Of a stretch of 64,000 nucleotides of DNA, positions 1 through 14,400 are shown in pieces (the first letter of the stretch is position 1; each line of letters opens with the position of its first letter). A model generated the notes under the pieces. That model did no database searches, was not told the origin of the DNA, and worked only from the letters and a program-made list of their open reading frames with translations. Source of the DNA: Agelaius tricolor (lineage: Eukaryota > Chordata > Aves > Passeriformes > Icteridae); NCBI GenBank assembly GCA_023055355.1, contig JALJCS010000001.1, positions 25,977,881 through 26,041,880 on the forward strand, given 5' to 3'. Position numbers and translations under genes: made by a program.

Positions 1-244
1 ATTAATGGCCAGTCAAGGCTGAACTATCTCGGACAGAGTCCGAGACACCTGGCTTTTGTTATCATTCTTTTCTATTCTATTCTTAGCTAGCCTTCTGAGG
101 AAAGCTTTCCTTCTATTCTTTTAGTATAGTTATAATGAAATATATATATATATATATCATAAAATAATAAATCAAGCCTTCTGAACATGGAGTCAACATT
201 CTCATCTCTTGCCTCATCCAAGAACCCCTGTGAACACTGTCACA
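1..244 (-). mobile_element. LTR fragment, opposite-strand relative of the 19.7-kb solo LTR, cut by the window edge
   Basis: Read on the minus strand from 244, this begins TGTGACAGTGTTCACAGGGG and runs through an AT repeat and ACTATACTAAAAGAATAGAA. It parallels the LTR at 19694-20097 in order. It continues beyond the left edge. It holds a perfect 8-bp stem with a 3-base loop (27-45). No coding sequence is present. Confidence 0.8.
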
Positions 245-2398
245 CCAATGCTTTGGAAGTGGGGAAAAAATTACTCGGTTTTAATAGATGAATTTTGTTT
301 GAGCAAAGCACTCCTGGAGTTTAAAGCTCCAGAAGAGAAGCAGCCAAGCACAGCTGCACCCAGGGATGAGGCTGCAGGGAGCTGTGCAGTAATGGTGACA
401 CCTCGTGGTGCCAAACCACAGAAACACAGACCTCTCTCTAAACACAGCCCACCTTATACCCACCTGTGGGGCTCCTGCAGAGACAGGAGCTACAAATCAA
501 ATCTCTGCCTGCTTTCACACCTCCTGTATCTCACAGACCTGTCTTAAGAATTGTCTTCCTAACCCCTGCGCAGTTTTGACAAGCACACATGGAAAACAGC
601 AGAAGTGATTTCATGCAATGTTTAATGCACAACCACTAAATGAACTGATGAAGAAAGGAAAGTCAGCCCAGCTTTAACATCTTTTGGTTAAAATGAATAT
701 AGAGAAATTACTGTAAACAAAAGTTTCAGAGAAGCAAGTCAACAGGGCCAGTTACATTAAAAATTAACATTGTCATTAAAAAATTTAATTGACCACCATA
801 AAATATTCCTTTCCTTTGTTCTGGTATCTCCCATATCCACCAGAAGCTCAAATGCATTACTTTCTGCACCTTCACAAACAGAAATCTCAGATTCCACAGA
901 TCATCACACTGCATGCATTTAAGAAGTCACTTTGCCTCCCCACTGCAGAAGTTAGTGCCAAATTTTTCCCAAAGATACAAGTTTAAAAAAGCAGGGTGTC
1001 TCTTTCAGTAAGTGCTCAATATAAAAACCAAAGGAAAAAAGCAACTTTAAATGCTGTTATAAAACCAAAGTAGGAAGGCAAGAAGTGAAAAGCACTTTTT
1101 ATTGCTCTGCTTGAGCTTCAGGAGGGTTAGAGGAGTGAATTTAGAATTGACTTGGGTATGTGACAAAACAAGAATAATTTCATGCAGTACAGCAGCTAAC
1201 ATTTCAAATTGTTTTGGGGAAAGAGTTATTTTCTAAGGGAAATCTCCCTCCAGTTTCCCACCTGTATTTCTTCCTCATGTTCATACATGCACAGTAACTA
1301 AGTTTTTCAAGAGACACCTGAAATCAACTATTTCACACAGCTAAAGTGGCATCTAAAAGATAACAGATCAGTATCATCCCAAGACAGTATCATCTAGTTT
1401 TCCAAAATATGCATGAAAAATTTATTAGTTACACGGATCAACAGTAAGTAACCACTATAAAAAGGGTGGAATTTCTGAAGGTAAATTGTAACAATTGCCT
1501 TCTTTCAGAAACTGCATGCCTTGCCTGTGATGTGAAAATCCATTAGGAATTTCTGAAATGGTTACCATAATATCCATACCATCACCACTCTACAGCCCCA
1601 CGGGCTTACCCAGGAATACTTTTTAATGAGTTTATTCTACATCCAGGGTTATTTTCACATCCCTCCTAGAGCAGAAACCTCAGTTACAGAGAGCAGGGCA
1701 TGGATATGCTTCGTTTGCTGAAAAAGCTAAAGGAAGAGGCCCAAAGAAAACATAGGGGTCCTTGTGCAGTAACTGGAGGGTGCAAAGAAACTGGAATGTT
1801 CAGGACTGGGGAGTTTTTAAGAGTCAGAGGAGAATTGTTTTTACATAAAGTGAAATAGTAAGGGATTTGAAGCAGGACTACAGAATCCAAGGCCAGTATC
1901 CCTTGGAAGAGAAATGGCTCTGCAAGCTCCAATTTTTAGAGCTTGGAGGAAAGAGGTATGACAGTGTTCTAGAGCAGGAAGACTAAAGGGAAAATCAAAT
2001 AAGTAGGGGTGAAATTAACTCCAGGCCTGCTCTAGGACGTGAACACATGTGTAACCACTGTACCTCTTCTCCTTTACCCCCTTTCTCTTTGCTCTCAAGA
2101 GCAATAGGTCTGTTTTGTGACCATGAGAGCCCCTGGCTTTGGGAAGAGCCACTGGTAGCAAAACCTCCCAGCAACATTCCACTCCTGTTAAATTGCACCT
2201 GAGTAGAAATTAACTCTGTGTTTAACAACAGATATTTTTGGCCCTATCACTTACCTCTTGGCAGCACGGTTTAAGCACAGCTAGATGTTCTTGTAACATC
2301 GTGATTCAAATATATCCATAAAGCAAGCAACATTTCCAAATTGCTGTTGGCTAAGGTCATGTTTTGCAAACTTCTAACTGATACCAAGTGAAGCTTAC
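245..2398. other. THADA intron, no recognisable feature
   Basis: This is AT-rich sequence between the window-edge LTR and the last visible THADA exon. I looked on the minus strand for the next THADA exon (human MTGREFFSRFPELYPF) and did not see it. The small open frames lack family resemblance. Confidence 0.6.
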
Positions 2399-2490
2399 CT
2401 ATTTTTTTTGGAATTTTCATCTCTCTCTCTTTTAACTCCAAAAATTCTTGTAATCAGAGCACTAAAAAGAAGCGTAGATGAATTTCGTAC
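2399..2490 (-). CDS. THADA: THADA coding exon 25, last one inside the window (residues 1240-1269)
   Basis: It encodes [20 protein letters not shown] and ends at [10 protein letters not shown]. The acceptor is ctctag|GTACG and the donor AATAG|GTAAGC (phase 2). The next human exon (beginning MTGREFF) has no recognisable counterpart in 1-2398, so it should lie left of the window. Confidence 0.95.
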
Positions 2491-5400
2491 CTAGAGGAAA
2501 AAATAAGAACTATGCTTGAAAAATCCCTTTGAAACGTATGATTTTTTTTAAAACATAGCCATTAATGTACAGTCAAAAAAAATAACAGCTGAGTGAAAAG
2601 CATGCTACAGGTCAACATAGGAAACTATTAATTCAGAACATCCTTCCAATGAAGATGGTACGACTGGAAAGGTCAGGTTCTTTGGAGATATCTATCTTTA
2701 TTATAAAGAACACATCCAGATTTTCAGTGGTTCAAAGCATTCACCCTTATGCAGAGCAGATCATGAAGTGTTCTACCTGAATGTGCCATATGGGATCTTC
2801 AATTCAAGAGCAAAGTAACAGTGAGAATGAATGCAAATGCACTTCTTACTAGCTAAGTGCATTGACTCAAAATTTAACAGCCAGAGAGACTTTAACCTAT
2901 AAGGTAATCTTTGTCCCTACTTTTTGTGGACACCAGCACTTCACACTAAGAAAAATTAAACAAAACCAAAAAACAAGACCAAAATTATGACTTTTTTGCA
3001 GGTCTACATTATTTTTTACTGTACCTTAAAATATTACATTCCAGAAATTGTGGTACTGCCATTTATAAACATGACCAAAGCTTCACTGAACAGGACCACT
3101 CTATATCCTGGTAAACTAGAGAAGCAAAATTAAGAATTAACTTACTGCCCAGACAGGTGACATAAACCCTAGAATTGCTGCTTTAATTCCATCTGCAACA
3201 TAAGGCATGATGTTTTCCCCTAAACGTGTATCCCTGTACAGTGCCCGGAGGATATTTAAAGCATGAACCTGTGGTGGGAGAAGAAATATATGAAAAATAT
3301 AGATTCATTAGTAAATATCTTAAATTTCATTTATGTAATTACAACAGTAGTAGAGGATGCAAAGCAGAAACAATCTATATACACATTTACAGCACTTTAT
3401 TTCCATATTAAATACAAGCAATGCTGCTGCTTAAAAATGCATTAAAATGGTGCTGCAGTAAACACTGTTAATAGCAGTTACAGTTTAAAAATATATTCCT
3501 CTAACAACTATAGTCCAGGCATTGCAAGTGAAGGCCAACATTCTTTTATCCTTAGCTTATCATGGCTGTAAAAATAACCTTTGAAGTTCAGAATAATCTT
3601 TTCCAACATTCTTCACATGCTGTGGATACTGTGAGAAAAAATAAACTACAGCTCACAGGAGGGCAATATTAAGCTAAAACTGACAGCCAGGCTTGCTCTG
3701 CCATGTGGAGCATTTTCTGACATTTCTCTACCCTCTGTAAGGGAAGGTGGTAATACATGTAGCTTCACAGACTTTGACAAGGCTACATAAATTTGTACCA
3801 GCAGAAAATCTGGCAGAGTCATTAGGACATCCTTCTGTGTATTGGGAAAAAATTATAGCTTGCACTTACAAACCGACAGAAAGTAAATGACAACATGTTG
3901 AAGATAAAGGTCTTGCCTTTAAAATAAGTTTTTTTAGTATTCCAAATGTATGTACTTAAGTTTTAGAAGTTACTAAGTATGACAAAAATCAGTTTTCATG
4001 TAGTGTTTTACTATGAATCATGCATAAATAACTCATTTATTTACTTTAAATGTAAGCAAAGCTTGCTTGTTCAACTACAAACTTGCAAAAAGGAAGTTAC
4101 TTATCTATCTGTTTAAAAATATACTCTAGGCAGTAAATTGCTCATATATGACTTCATTGGCTGTACTAGAAAATAACTATGGAATTATGCCCAATCCACT
4201 TTTTAGTATGTTTTACAGTTAACTTTGTAACCTCTACACATGCAAAGCTTTTAAAATCTAGCTATAGACAGTAAGAACAGAATATCCTCATTAAAAACAC
4301 ACACTCTCCTTAACTGCTTGAAATGGTGTAAACACACTTTTGACATTTGCCTTTTGATGAGAGGCTGAATTTTACCTGTGGAATCACACTTAAAGATTCA
4401 TTCAAAGGTGCAGCCAGAGATATCAATTCTTTCATTGCCATTTTCAGCAAATCTGTTTTGCCCTTCTTTGGTTCTGATGCCAACAAAGCCTATAGAAAGG
4501 AGAAAAAAGTATTTAAAAATCAGGTGCTTCTAGCCATTATTCTGCACTACCAGTTCTTCTCTCATTCCTGTATTTACCATATCAAGGCCTAGCTTCTGAC
4601 CATACAGAATGACTAAGAAAAATTAACAAAAAATGAAGTTTCAGTTTCAACTCAACTTTGTTCAAAGCTTGTCAGTATACAAATCATAGCATTTTGGACA
4701 GAAAAAGTATCTGCTGTACTACATATACTTACATTTCCCAGTATGGATTTTTTTTAAGGTTAATAACATCTATATGAGATGACAAGGGCTGGCCAAATAA
4801 TAAATTCTGGTCTGCAACACAGGATAAAACAAGCAGCACATTTTTGAAATAAGGGAAGAGATACATCCCTCTCCAAACAGTGTTTCAGTGGATTGGACAT
4901 CCAGCTGAGATGAAAATACTCTAAATTAGTTCTCTAAACTTCAGGACTGAATTTAGAACAGCCTCTCTCTTTATCTAGTAGTTCCTGTTGAATTTTTCCA
5001 AGTTGGGACAAATGTATAATCATAAATCATTTATTACCAATAGAAGATTATTATCTATTTGTGCTTTGGGGCCTAGAGTCTGTTCAGCATCAGTAAGAAC
5101 CAAATGAATTTCAGAGTTTAGGCAGAAACCCAAGAGTAGTTTCTGTCAGTTTATCAGTATCATTAATGATAGGAGAAACAGAGGGCAGGTGGGGAAAAAA
5201 AAGGTGTTCATGAAGTATGAAAGAGAGGAGAATGACCTGAAGACTAAAATTTCATAATGTTAAAGCTGAAAATCATATTTTCCCACCCACTAACTGGAGC
5301 TGCACCTTTGCACTATTCAGTAATAGCATTCTATTTTAAAGAGGTCATGGAATGGTTATAACCTAAAAAATTACATATTCTCATTAAAATAGATGTATTT

Positions 5401-8400
5401 AAGTTCACAAGAACACAGCACAGGATGTAAGTAGCAAAGAGACCACACTGCAGTAATAAAATAACCTTCTTTTACTGCTGTTAGATACACACTACAGCTC
5501 ATATTTTATTATCTAAATGCCACAAGGCATTGAAGGTTCAACTCATTTTACTGAATCTATGGACACATTCAAAACTATTTCCAAAGAACACTTCCACCTC
5601 TGTTTACTATAAAATTACAGTATGAAAACAGTTTATTTCAGACTAATCCCAATGTTAATTTTAAACTTTGCTGTTAATTGACTAAACTCTGTACTCTTCC
5701 AGAGCTGTCAAAAAAGCAGCCTCTGACCTATTTATCCACAATGCAAGCTTTGCCCTATGGAGTCAGTAGGCCAACTGCAGACTACACATGCAGTGGGATA
5801 TCACTGGGTCCTTCTAGTCCTTACAGTAACCTAATTTTTTACATAAAAGACTGATTCAAACATGCTGCTTTTCCCCCACATTGTCAAGATTAAAACTAGA
5901 TAATGTCCATCAGATTCTGTACAGTACACTGTACAGTACACTGTGTGGTGTGAATGGGGAAACCAGAAGACATGAAATCACCAAATTCCTTCTGCAGACA
6001 ATTTACTCTTAGAAGTGAGAAAGATATTTAAGTGCTGAAACTGAATAGGAAAAATGTCTCTAAAACCAGTGCCCTACTTCTGATCTCTGCTGCCTTGGAC
6101 ACACATCTAGCAAAGCCAGGAGCAGGCTGTGACTGACATTAGAGGTCAGACAGAAGCTGGCTGCCTCAACTTTCTCAGGGCAAACTCAGAGTGGAAAACA
6201 AGCAAGATGAATTATTCTGGCAGGGAGAGCTTGCTCCCAGCAGTCCCTCAGGTCCTTGGAACGTGCTTGAGACTGTACTTCAGAGAGTGGAGAAAGTTAC
6301 AAACCATACTGTTACTCTTGGACTCCTGTCTTAGAAAACTGGTTGAAAATCAAGATTATGGAGGTTAATTTAGGGGAAAGCAAATATGGCTGCTTTAAGG
6401 AACAAAGGAATGAAAATAGGTGAAGTGTAATCTGCAAAACCAACTCTGCAGTGACTGACCCCACTAGGATGTGGATGAGGTGCTGCCTACTAATGTGGGG
6501 CACTCAGCAAGAAGTGACACTTCAAGCAGACACAAAACACTGCCATCCTGCCATCAGTTCTGAACTTGGCAGAAGTCAAAGGGGCTGGAGCTGAAGGCAA
6601 CACAGGGGGTGGGAACAATGTGGGAGCATGGCCCCACGTTCTCAGATAGAAGTCTTCAGTAATGTACTCCTTCATTGCACTTGAGACTCCAGTCAACACC
6701 AGTCAGTGTGACACTATTACTTGTGCTTTATTGCTGGTGTGTGGCCTTCCCAGGTTCTTTCCAGTCTTTAACAGGCCACCATTTTACAATTCTGTGAAGG
6801 TCTATCCATATTCTACTACTTCACACTGAAGCAGCACATAGTTAAACCCTTATTTAATCTGTGAATTAATTTGTGAATTTGCTAGAATTATTACAGTTGT
6901 ATCACAAAGTCTAAACACAGTCTTTAGAAATGCCCTTGAAATGTACCACAAGCCAAAAATCTCAACAGTCAATTGAACTGAGATGCCAAACATGGCTTAA
7001 TTACAAACAACTTCTTGGTTGCACAAAGGCAGTAAAAGCTGTATTAAAAAACCCAAATAATTATTTGATCAAAAGGGGTTGAAGTGGGAAAAATAAATAT
7101 GTAATTTCCTTTTTTTTTTTAATGTCCTTTCTGGAGAATATATTTAAATCAGAGGCAGTGACACAAGTTGGTACCTGTATGTAGAATGGAATTCCTGCAC
7201 TCCGTCGGGTTGCACACAGTGTGGAAGAAGGATCACAAGATTTGATTTCTTCCAACACACAGCTTAGCCAGTGCTCTGGCATCTTGTGCAGACTCTCACT
7301 GTTACATCTACATCAAACAGATACAGAAGAAACATGAAACAAGTGAATAAAACAAGGACAAAGTCAAAGAAAGCATTGAGCAACCTGAATAAGTATTTCT
7401 TACTGTATGTTAACATCTCCAAGCACATATACAGATTTTTATTATGAAATCAGTTTAAATTTAAACAAAAGTGGACATTTTTTCCAGTGTTGGTACAAAT
7501 AATATTAACCCTATTTATTAAGTGCCACTAGCAAAATATATTTAACTGTACAGAAAACAAGATTCTGTGCTTTGCTGCAACAAGTCTCTTCTGCCAAAAA
7601 TTATTACCATGTTCTGGAGAAAAAAGGCAAGGACATATGCACATCAGCCACTGTGTAGGAAGTGACACTTCACAAATTCATATCTCTGCTGCCACACAGT
7701 AGCTGATGTGTGCCCCTTTATGCTATCTATTATTGGTGTTTATAAACATACAAACTGAAGCCCCTCAAAGTAAGTACACATTATGTAAATGACCCTGCAA
7801 GCCTCAGAGCAATGGAAGGAATTAAAAACAAGACATAGTGCTGTTTTCAATACTAAGTCAGTCAAACTTTTCATAAAGCACCTCAATTGCTCTCCTATCA
7901 TCAAATACTCCTCCTCTGCAGTTATAAAACTCAGCATTGCCTGAAAGCAAACAACTTCCAAGGACAAGGAAAAACTCAAATCTACTTCAATTACTGGTGC
8001 TGTTAAGTTCAATAAAATGTACCACATTCAGTGTGCAACACCAGCCCATTAATCTTATGTCAATGTTCCAAAAGGCTCATTCATTGTTACAAAAATTTCT
8101 ATTAACAGGATATTGTTATTAAAACCTGTCACACTGGTTTGATAGGTGATTAAAAGTAGAAGAAATAATTCACCACTGTGGGCAATACAGCTGCAACTAT
8201 CTCAACCATGCACGACTTGCCTTACCTAAAAATATAAACTATAATTAAATGCATGATGAGGTAGTGAGACCTATGGTAAGACTACAATCAAGTTTTCTAC
8301 CTGGGTGACTGAAATAAAGAATTTAAAAGCAGAGGTAAAAGGCAGCAGGTACTGGTGTGAAAACCAACATCTAATGGAAGGTCTACATATACTCCCTTCT

Positions 8401-11400
8401 TCATCCTCCTCTTATTAAAGGAAGAATTTACATTGTCTAAAAAACCTGATCATGAACAACAAATGAGGCTTTAATCTGAAGTGAAACGCTCCTTTCCTTC
8501 TTCTACAAAAAAACCCAGAAAATTAGTAATGCAGAAACCTGAGGTCACAGAAGTGCCAGATAGGTCAGCAGAAGACACAGGACACTTCTTACTCTCCAGT
8601 AATTCCTGCAGGATTTCCACCACATTTCCTACACTGCTGCCAGGCATTCTCCCCATTTTTCAAGGGCAGCACCTCTTCAAAAGGGCAGTCAGATTGCAAA
8701 GCACCAGTCCAGAGCTCAAGAGGAACCAGGCTTCACAAGCAATTCCTCACCTCATACCATGGCATTAAAGAAAGGCACTCCCTGCCCCAAGCCCATGGCA
8801 GAGGCAATAAGATTAACCTGGAAACTCACAGTGAGTTCTCTTTTCCTTAACTACTCTCTTTCTTTTGCTGAAAAGTGTTTGCCTTTGCTTACTTTCAGGA
8901 TGCATTCCTTTGCTCAGTTTTGGGTACACAATGAGGATACAACTCTAGTACTGAGACCACACAAAATTTCTTACAAATCTCCTCCGTGAGTCTCAGCAAT
9001 TAAGACACTACTTTGCAGTTCTCTTCATCCACATCAACACATTCTGCAAAAATCCGCTCCTTCTGATCATGGAGACACCTGGTCTTACCTCCCTAGCTAA
9101 GCAGAATTTAAATGTCTCCATTCAATCACTCAAAGAACAGTGCTCATCTCTCTTCAGTATGTTATCTTAGTATTAACATGAACACCCCATGAGAAATACC
9201 TACATCTGCTGGAGTGCAGAGAAGCACAAAGTAAAGCATTAAGGAAATATTTAGAATTTGCTGTGTAGCACACTGAATATTTTATTCTTAAGTAAACTGG
9301 GGGATACTTCTCCTCTCAGTATTAGTAGAAAGAGGAGAAGCATACTCAAGTCAAATAAACTTCAGACTCCCTTAAAGCCATACTGCTTTGATCTTGCCAC
9401 AAGTAATTCTACCTTGTTCAGTCACCCACCAATGCACTTTTATTTATTAGAAGGTGAAAGAGTTACTGCTGTAGAGCTAGAAACATTAGAGACTATTGAC
9501 TTTGCAATGGAGATGACTACTCCCTTCCATTTGGCAGCTCTGTCTCCTTGTGGACTGGCAAGGAGAATATTGTCGTAAGAAGCAGCTGGCCCTAAATTTT
9601 AAGAATAATGAAGCTTTACTATATAAAAATTAAGGCCTCAAGATGAAATGTCCTTTTCCAGAATGAAATAGTAATTATTTCTACCAGATCAAACAAATAT
9701 TGTTCATAATGAAAACGCAACACAGTAAGTTGATACACAAATTACTTAAGATGCAGAATATTAAGTGTAATCCACAATTTTCTCTCTGTTCATCTGTGAG
9801 TTTAAAAAATTTCATAAACGCCCCAAACCCCTTCTGTGTTCAGTATCACTGAGTACAAAAGCCTGAAAAATCCTAAGTTAAAGCTGAACTCCTCTCCCTA
9901 AGTCATATATCTGTATTTTCTCCTATCTGAAATAAATGGTGTGTTACCAATGGGTCCATCTTGAATTTGGCCTTCCTCGATGCAAGTGCCTTGTGGCATA
10001 AACATCACATGAGCAGAAGCATTATTCTACATGTGTATACCTAGAATTCAGTGATTCCAATCACTGTAAGCAGTTCCTATCTAGGGAGAAAGTGGGCTCT
10101 TTCACCATTTTTTTCTCTCTCAACAGGCCTGCAGTATTACTCTTTTTCACATAAGTAATCTAATTCCCATTTTTTATAGACACTATACTGCCCCTGGTAC
10201 TTCTGAGACCAGAATCTAACCTCCAAAACACATTACTATTCAAGGTATAAGTCTGCTTTTAAGAACAACTCCTCTGAAACTACAAAGTCCTTCCACTTGC
10301 ATCCTCCTTTTCATAGCATCTACTCCACAAGAAACAAAATTTTCCAGATTATATAGGTGCACTGAGAAGGGTTTGAGGTTTCTCTATGGGCGAAGCAGAG
10401 CAGAGAGAACCTTGGGTGGCTTCAAAATTTCAGACAGTATCATTACCCCATATCTCTCTCACACCAAGCAGGAAAAGAAACAGGAGGGGAAACATGAACA
10501 GTGTTAAAAATTAATACATCTTCAACCTGAGCAGTGCCTTAACATTGTATCTCATGCTTCCTTATGTCATGTATTTCCTAACACTACAAGCATCTCAATA
10601 TATAGGAGCAGTGTTTGTCCCCGACTTTCCTTCTCTCCCTTCAACACTCTTTCCTTCACATCTGTGATTATACTTTTAGCAAAAGTTATTTACAATATTG
10701 GTAAGTTTCACTAGCAAGTCCATTAGCGATATTTCCATTTTAAAAGTCTTCCTGGCAGATCACAGCAAGCTGGGAAAGCAAAGAGTAGCAGTCACTTCAG
10801 AGCAAAAAAAATGAGATAGAAGCAGAGCTGGCTGCTAAGGATTAGCTTTCCCCAAAAGAAATATTACAGAAGACCAGCCACTGAATAGGTACAGATAAGT
10901 AATTTTCACTGATACTGACAGATAAAACATTTTTAAAATAAAAGCATGATTTTCATCATGCAGTAAATTACAGCTTCCCACAAAGCTGTTATGAACCTAA
11001 CTTACTGCATCCCCTAAAATAGTGCTCACCACTATTTAGGTTCCAATCAAACATTTGAAAGTGTCCAAAATAAATTATTCCTAAGTAAAAATATTGCACT
11101 GTATGACATTACTCTTCCCAAATCTCACACTTGCATTCTGCAACTTTAGTGAAGCAAAGCACTACCACCATAACTATGCAATACCATTTCAGATTTCCAG
11201 AAATCTACCTGATCTCTCAGCAAAGAGATCACTGAATAAAAGAAATGCAAAGCAGGCAAAATGTCATTTGGGAGAGAGAAATGGCTTCAGTAATTACACG
11301 AGATTCAAGTTTTCAAGTTTAAACAGATTTCCGACTTTCCTGAACCACCATGTTATCAGACCAAATGAAGATTTTTTAATTTCTCCAGGTCTTTGACAGG

Positions 11401-14400
11401 AAATACTCTTTAAAAATATATTGCTTATTTCATGGATATGAATGTTGCTTGTTATGTAACTGTATGGTTTTCTGAAGGCGCAGCTGCAGGCAACATTAAG
11501 CAGGCATGAAAAAGGGAGCAGTACATTCCCAGAAGGAGTATCAGCAGGGAAACAGAAGAATGGGAACTTGCATATTAGAGCAGACTCAGCAATTTACATC
11601 CCAATTTCAAGACAGATCAATTTCATCAGGTTTCTAGGAAATCTCTGCAGAGGAAATATTTTTCTTTCACCACTAACTCAAACAGGTCTGAATACCATCA
11701 TTCTGTCAAGAAAAAAAGTCTGCTCTTGGTTCTTATAAGGACTGGAGTTTAAGGGTTGTACAGCTAAAAGAACGGTCAGATAAAGACACTGCAGCAAAAA
11801 GTCTTTTAAAAAGTGCTTGGCTAGAAATGAGTGAAGGACTATGTTCAATTGGAGTCATTCATACATGCCTGGCACAGTCTTAGTGACAGATTTTTCACTG
11901 TGTTTTACAGAAAGAACGAATTCAAGCGTCAGGGATGCTCCTGCACATCTAGAATCCAATCCTGTTCAACAAGGTATCATGCAAAGCTGTACATTATTAT
12001 AAGCTGCCCCAGACAAAAGCCTTCTCCTCTGGCATTTGTGGACACAGCAGTAAATTCATACAGATTGTGACACACATGCTCCAGGACTGCCCATGAGCCT
12101 CTCAGCTATGGAGAGAGGCAGGCCAGCTGAGATTCACTTGCAGAATGGAGCCCCCAGCTGCAGCAGGGGACATGGAAAGACTCCATGACAATCAACAGAC
12201 CTGCAAGGCAGCTGCATTCACCGAGACTTAATTCCTGCCTTTTGGAGGAGAGTCTCAAAATATTCCTCATGTCCCAGGAGTACCAAATCAAAGAGTCATT
12301 TCCTGTTCTGGTATCAGTCTCCTTTCTCCTTTGTTTTAACTACAAATATAAGCCTTGAGACCTGTAGTTCCAGGAAAATATTGTCTTTCGTTGAAATGAA
12401 TGTACATCCACAGAGCTGCTCTCCAGTTCTTATAAATCTTTTTTCCCAAAGGAACACTTGCTCTGCTTGAAGTATCTTAACTTTAAAAATGCTAGGCAGT
12501 ATGGATAACCAAAAAAATTGTAACAGATATCTGCTAATTCAAAAGAGGAAACTTCCTTAATTTTGGAGGGCTTTTGTTTTGGATGATACATACATATCAC
12601 TTAATGTTTGAATAATTTTCAGGCAGCAGAGTTCTCTTGGGCTTGGCTCTTCATTTTCCAGCCTAACACAAGGCTGCTGTGAAGTGGGTTGTGCTCCATT
12701 AAATACAATGGCAGAAAGCAGGAGAGGCAACAAACACATCAACAACTTTTCCAAAATCTAGGCATATTTGCTCTATTCTATTTGCCTCAGCTTTTAAAAG
12801 AAATTTTAAAACTGAAAATCAAAGAAAAATAGTGAGTCTGCTATAAACTGACTGCATGTTTTATATGTTTTCCATTATTCCCTGCTTTTTACTTTGCCTT
12901 TGCTACAAGGGAGTCCTGCATATTGACTGGGATCAGACCAGTGGGGCTGTACCTGCCTGGATTACCTCCTTTATCCTCCCAAATTGACTCATGGTAGTAA
13001 AAGGTCTGTTTGTTTGTTGTTTTTTTTTTTAATAAACTGTATTACTGTGATGGCCAGACTCTCTCTTCACATTGATAGGAGAAAACTTACATCACCTAAG
13101 AACTTTCTTAACCAAGCTTTCATGGTATAGAAGAACACCCCAGTGTTTAAATAAGGAAACAAAATTTTCCAGATGATATAGGTGCACTGAGAAGGGTTTG
13201 AGACTAGACTTCTCTATTGGCAAAGCAGAAACAAAATAATTGTATATAAAACATATGGACAGGCAAGAAGTATTATGTTTCTTTTCATGAGTAAACAACC
13301 AAGAGTAAAGCAAGGTTGTGTGAGCACTCAAACTCCTCAAGCCAATCTGAAATCCCTCAGATTGCTAATACCTGAAAGAAAATAACGTACCTTGGAGAGA
13401 GGGATCACCAAGAGAGGCATGGCATGCACTTTACCATCCCTCTGGCACACAGAATGAACACCACCACATGTCAAATACCATTATTGTAGCAGTGCTGCTA
13501 CACAGATGCAGCAGCCTCACCCAGCATCCTGTAGCAGAGACCTAGCCTCAGCTCTGCTGGGAAAATCATCTGAAGGGGGGCACATTGAACCTGATCAGCC
13601 AGCCAGTCTGTACTAGAAGCACCAAAACTGTTTCCAATATGAAATAAAGAAGAAACAGATCTGCACCTCAAACTGGCTGAGGTGGGGGAAAAGGGGAACA
13701 TTGGTTACTTAACCTAGCATTGGTGTGAAAATAAGGTACTTCAAATTAAAAATCTGTCTCTCATATTAAAAAAAAAAAAAAACCACCCAAAAAAACCCCA
13801 CCAATCTCTACCTAGACAGTAGAAATTTTAGTTTGTCTTATTAAAACATGGATGGGATATAAACACTGTATATCACAAAGAAATATAACCAGCACTTGAA
13901 ATCAGTAGCTAAGCATGTAATGGAAATTCCAATGATCTTGCCCAGACCTCAGGACAATTCTGTCCATTTAGTTCTTCTAGGAAAGGATAAAGTTACAAGG
14001 GGAAAGAAAAAAGCCAGAGTGCATATCACACCCTGTGATGCACTGTCAGGTAGTCTTCCAAATGTCACAATAACCAACTCTGTGACAGGTAACAGAAGTT
14101 TCCAAGAAAATGTCCTGGCTAAAGCAAAAAGTCTGGCATACATTTTCATAAAGGAACAGAAAAAGGGAGTGAAATGGAAGAATTCTACACTCCTACTTTT
14201 CCCAAGAGCTTTTAAGAGCTGTTCAGGAAACTAAGATGCCAGAAATGAAGAAAAATGCAGCAAGCATTATATGTGTGTATCATTTTTCAATGCCTAAGCA
14301 CTATCTCTAACTATAAGTATTGTAGTCTAAGTCACAGACATCATGTAACTGTAATAATCGTGCCTACACCAAACTTAAATAAAATCCACATGAAAGCAAG

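Larger units (their letters stand above)
2491..7174. other. THADA introns between the exons at 2399, 3146, 4376 and 7175
   Basis: This is AT-rich intronic sequence apart from the exons listed separately. It holds one small tandem repeat at 5917-5945. No other gene, RNA or recognised transposon is seen. Confidence 0.6.

Noticed and set aside
1..2398. Search for the next THADA exon
   Set aside because: No minus-strand segment resembles the expected MTGREFF...FPELYPF sequence with splice sites, so the exon is taken to lie outside the window.
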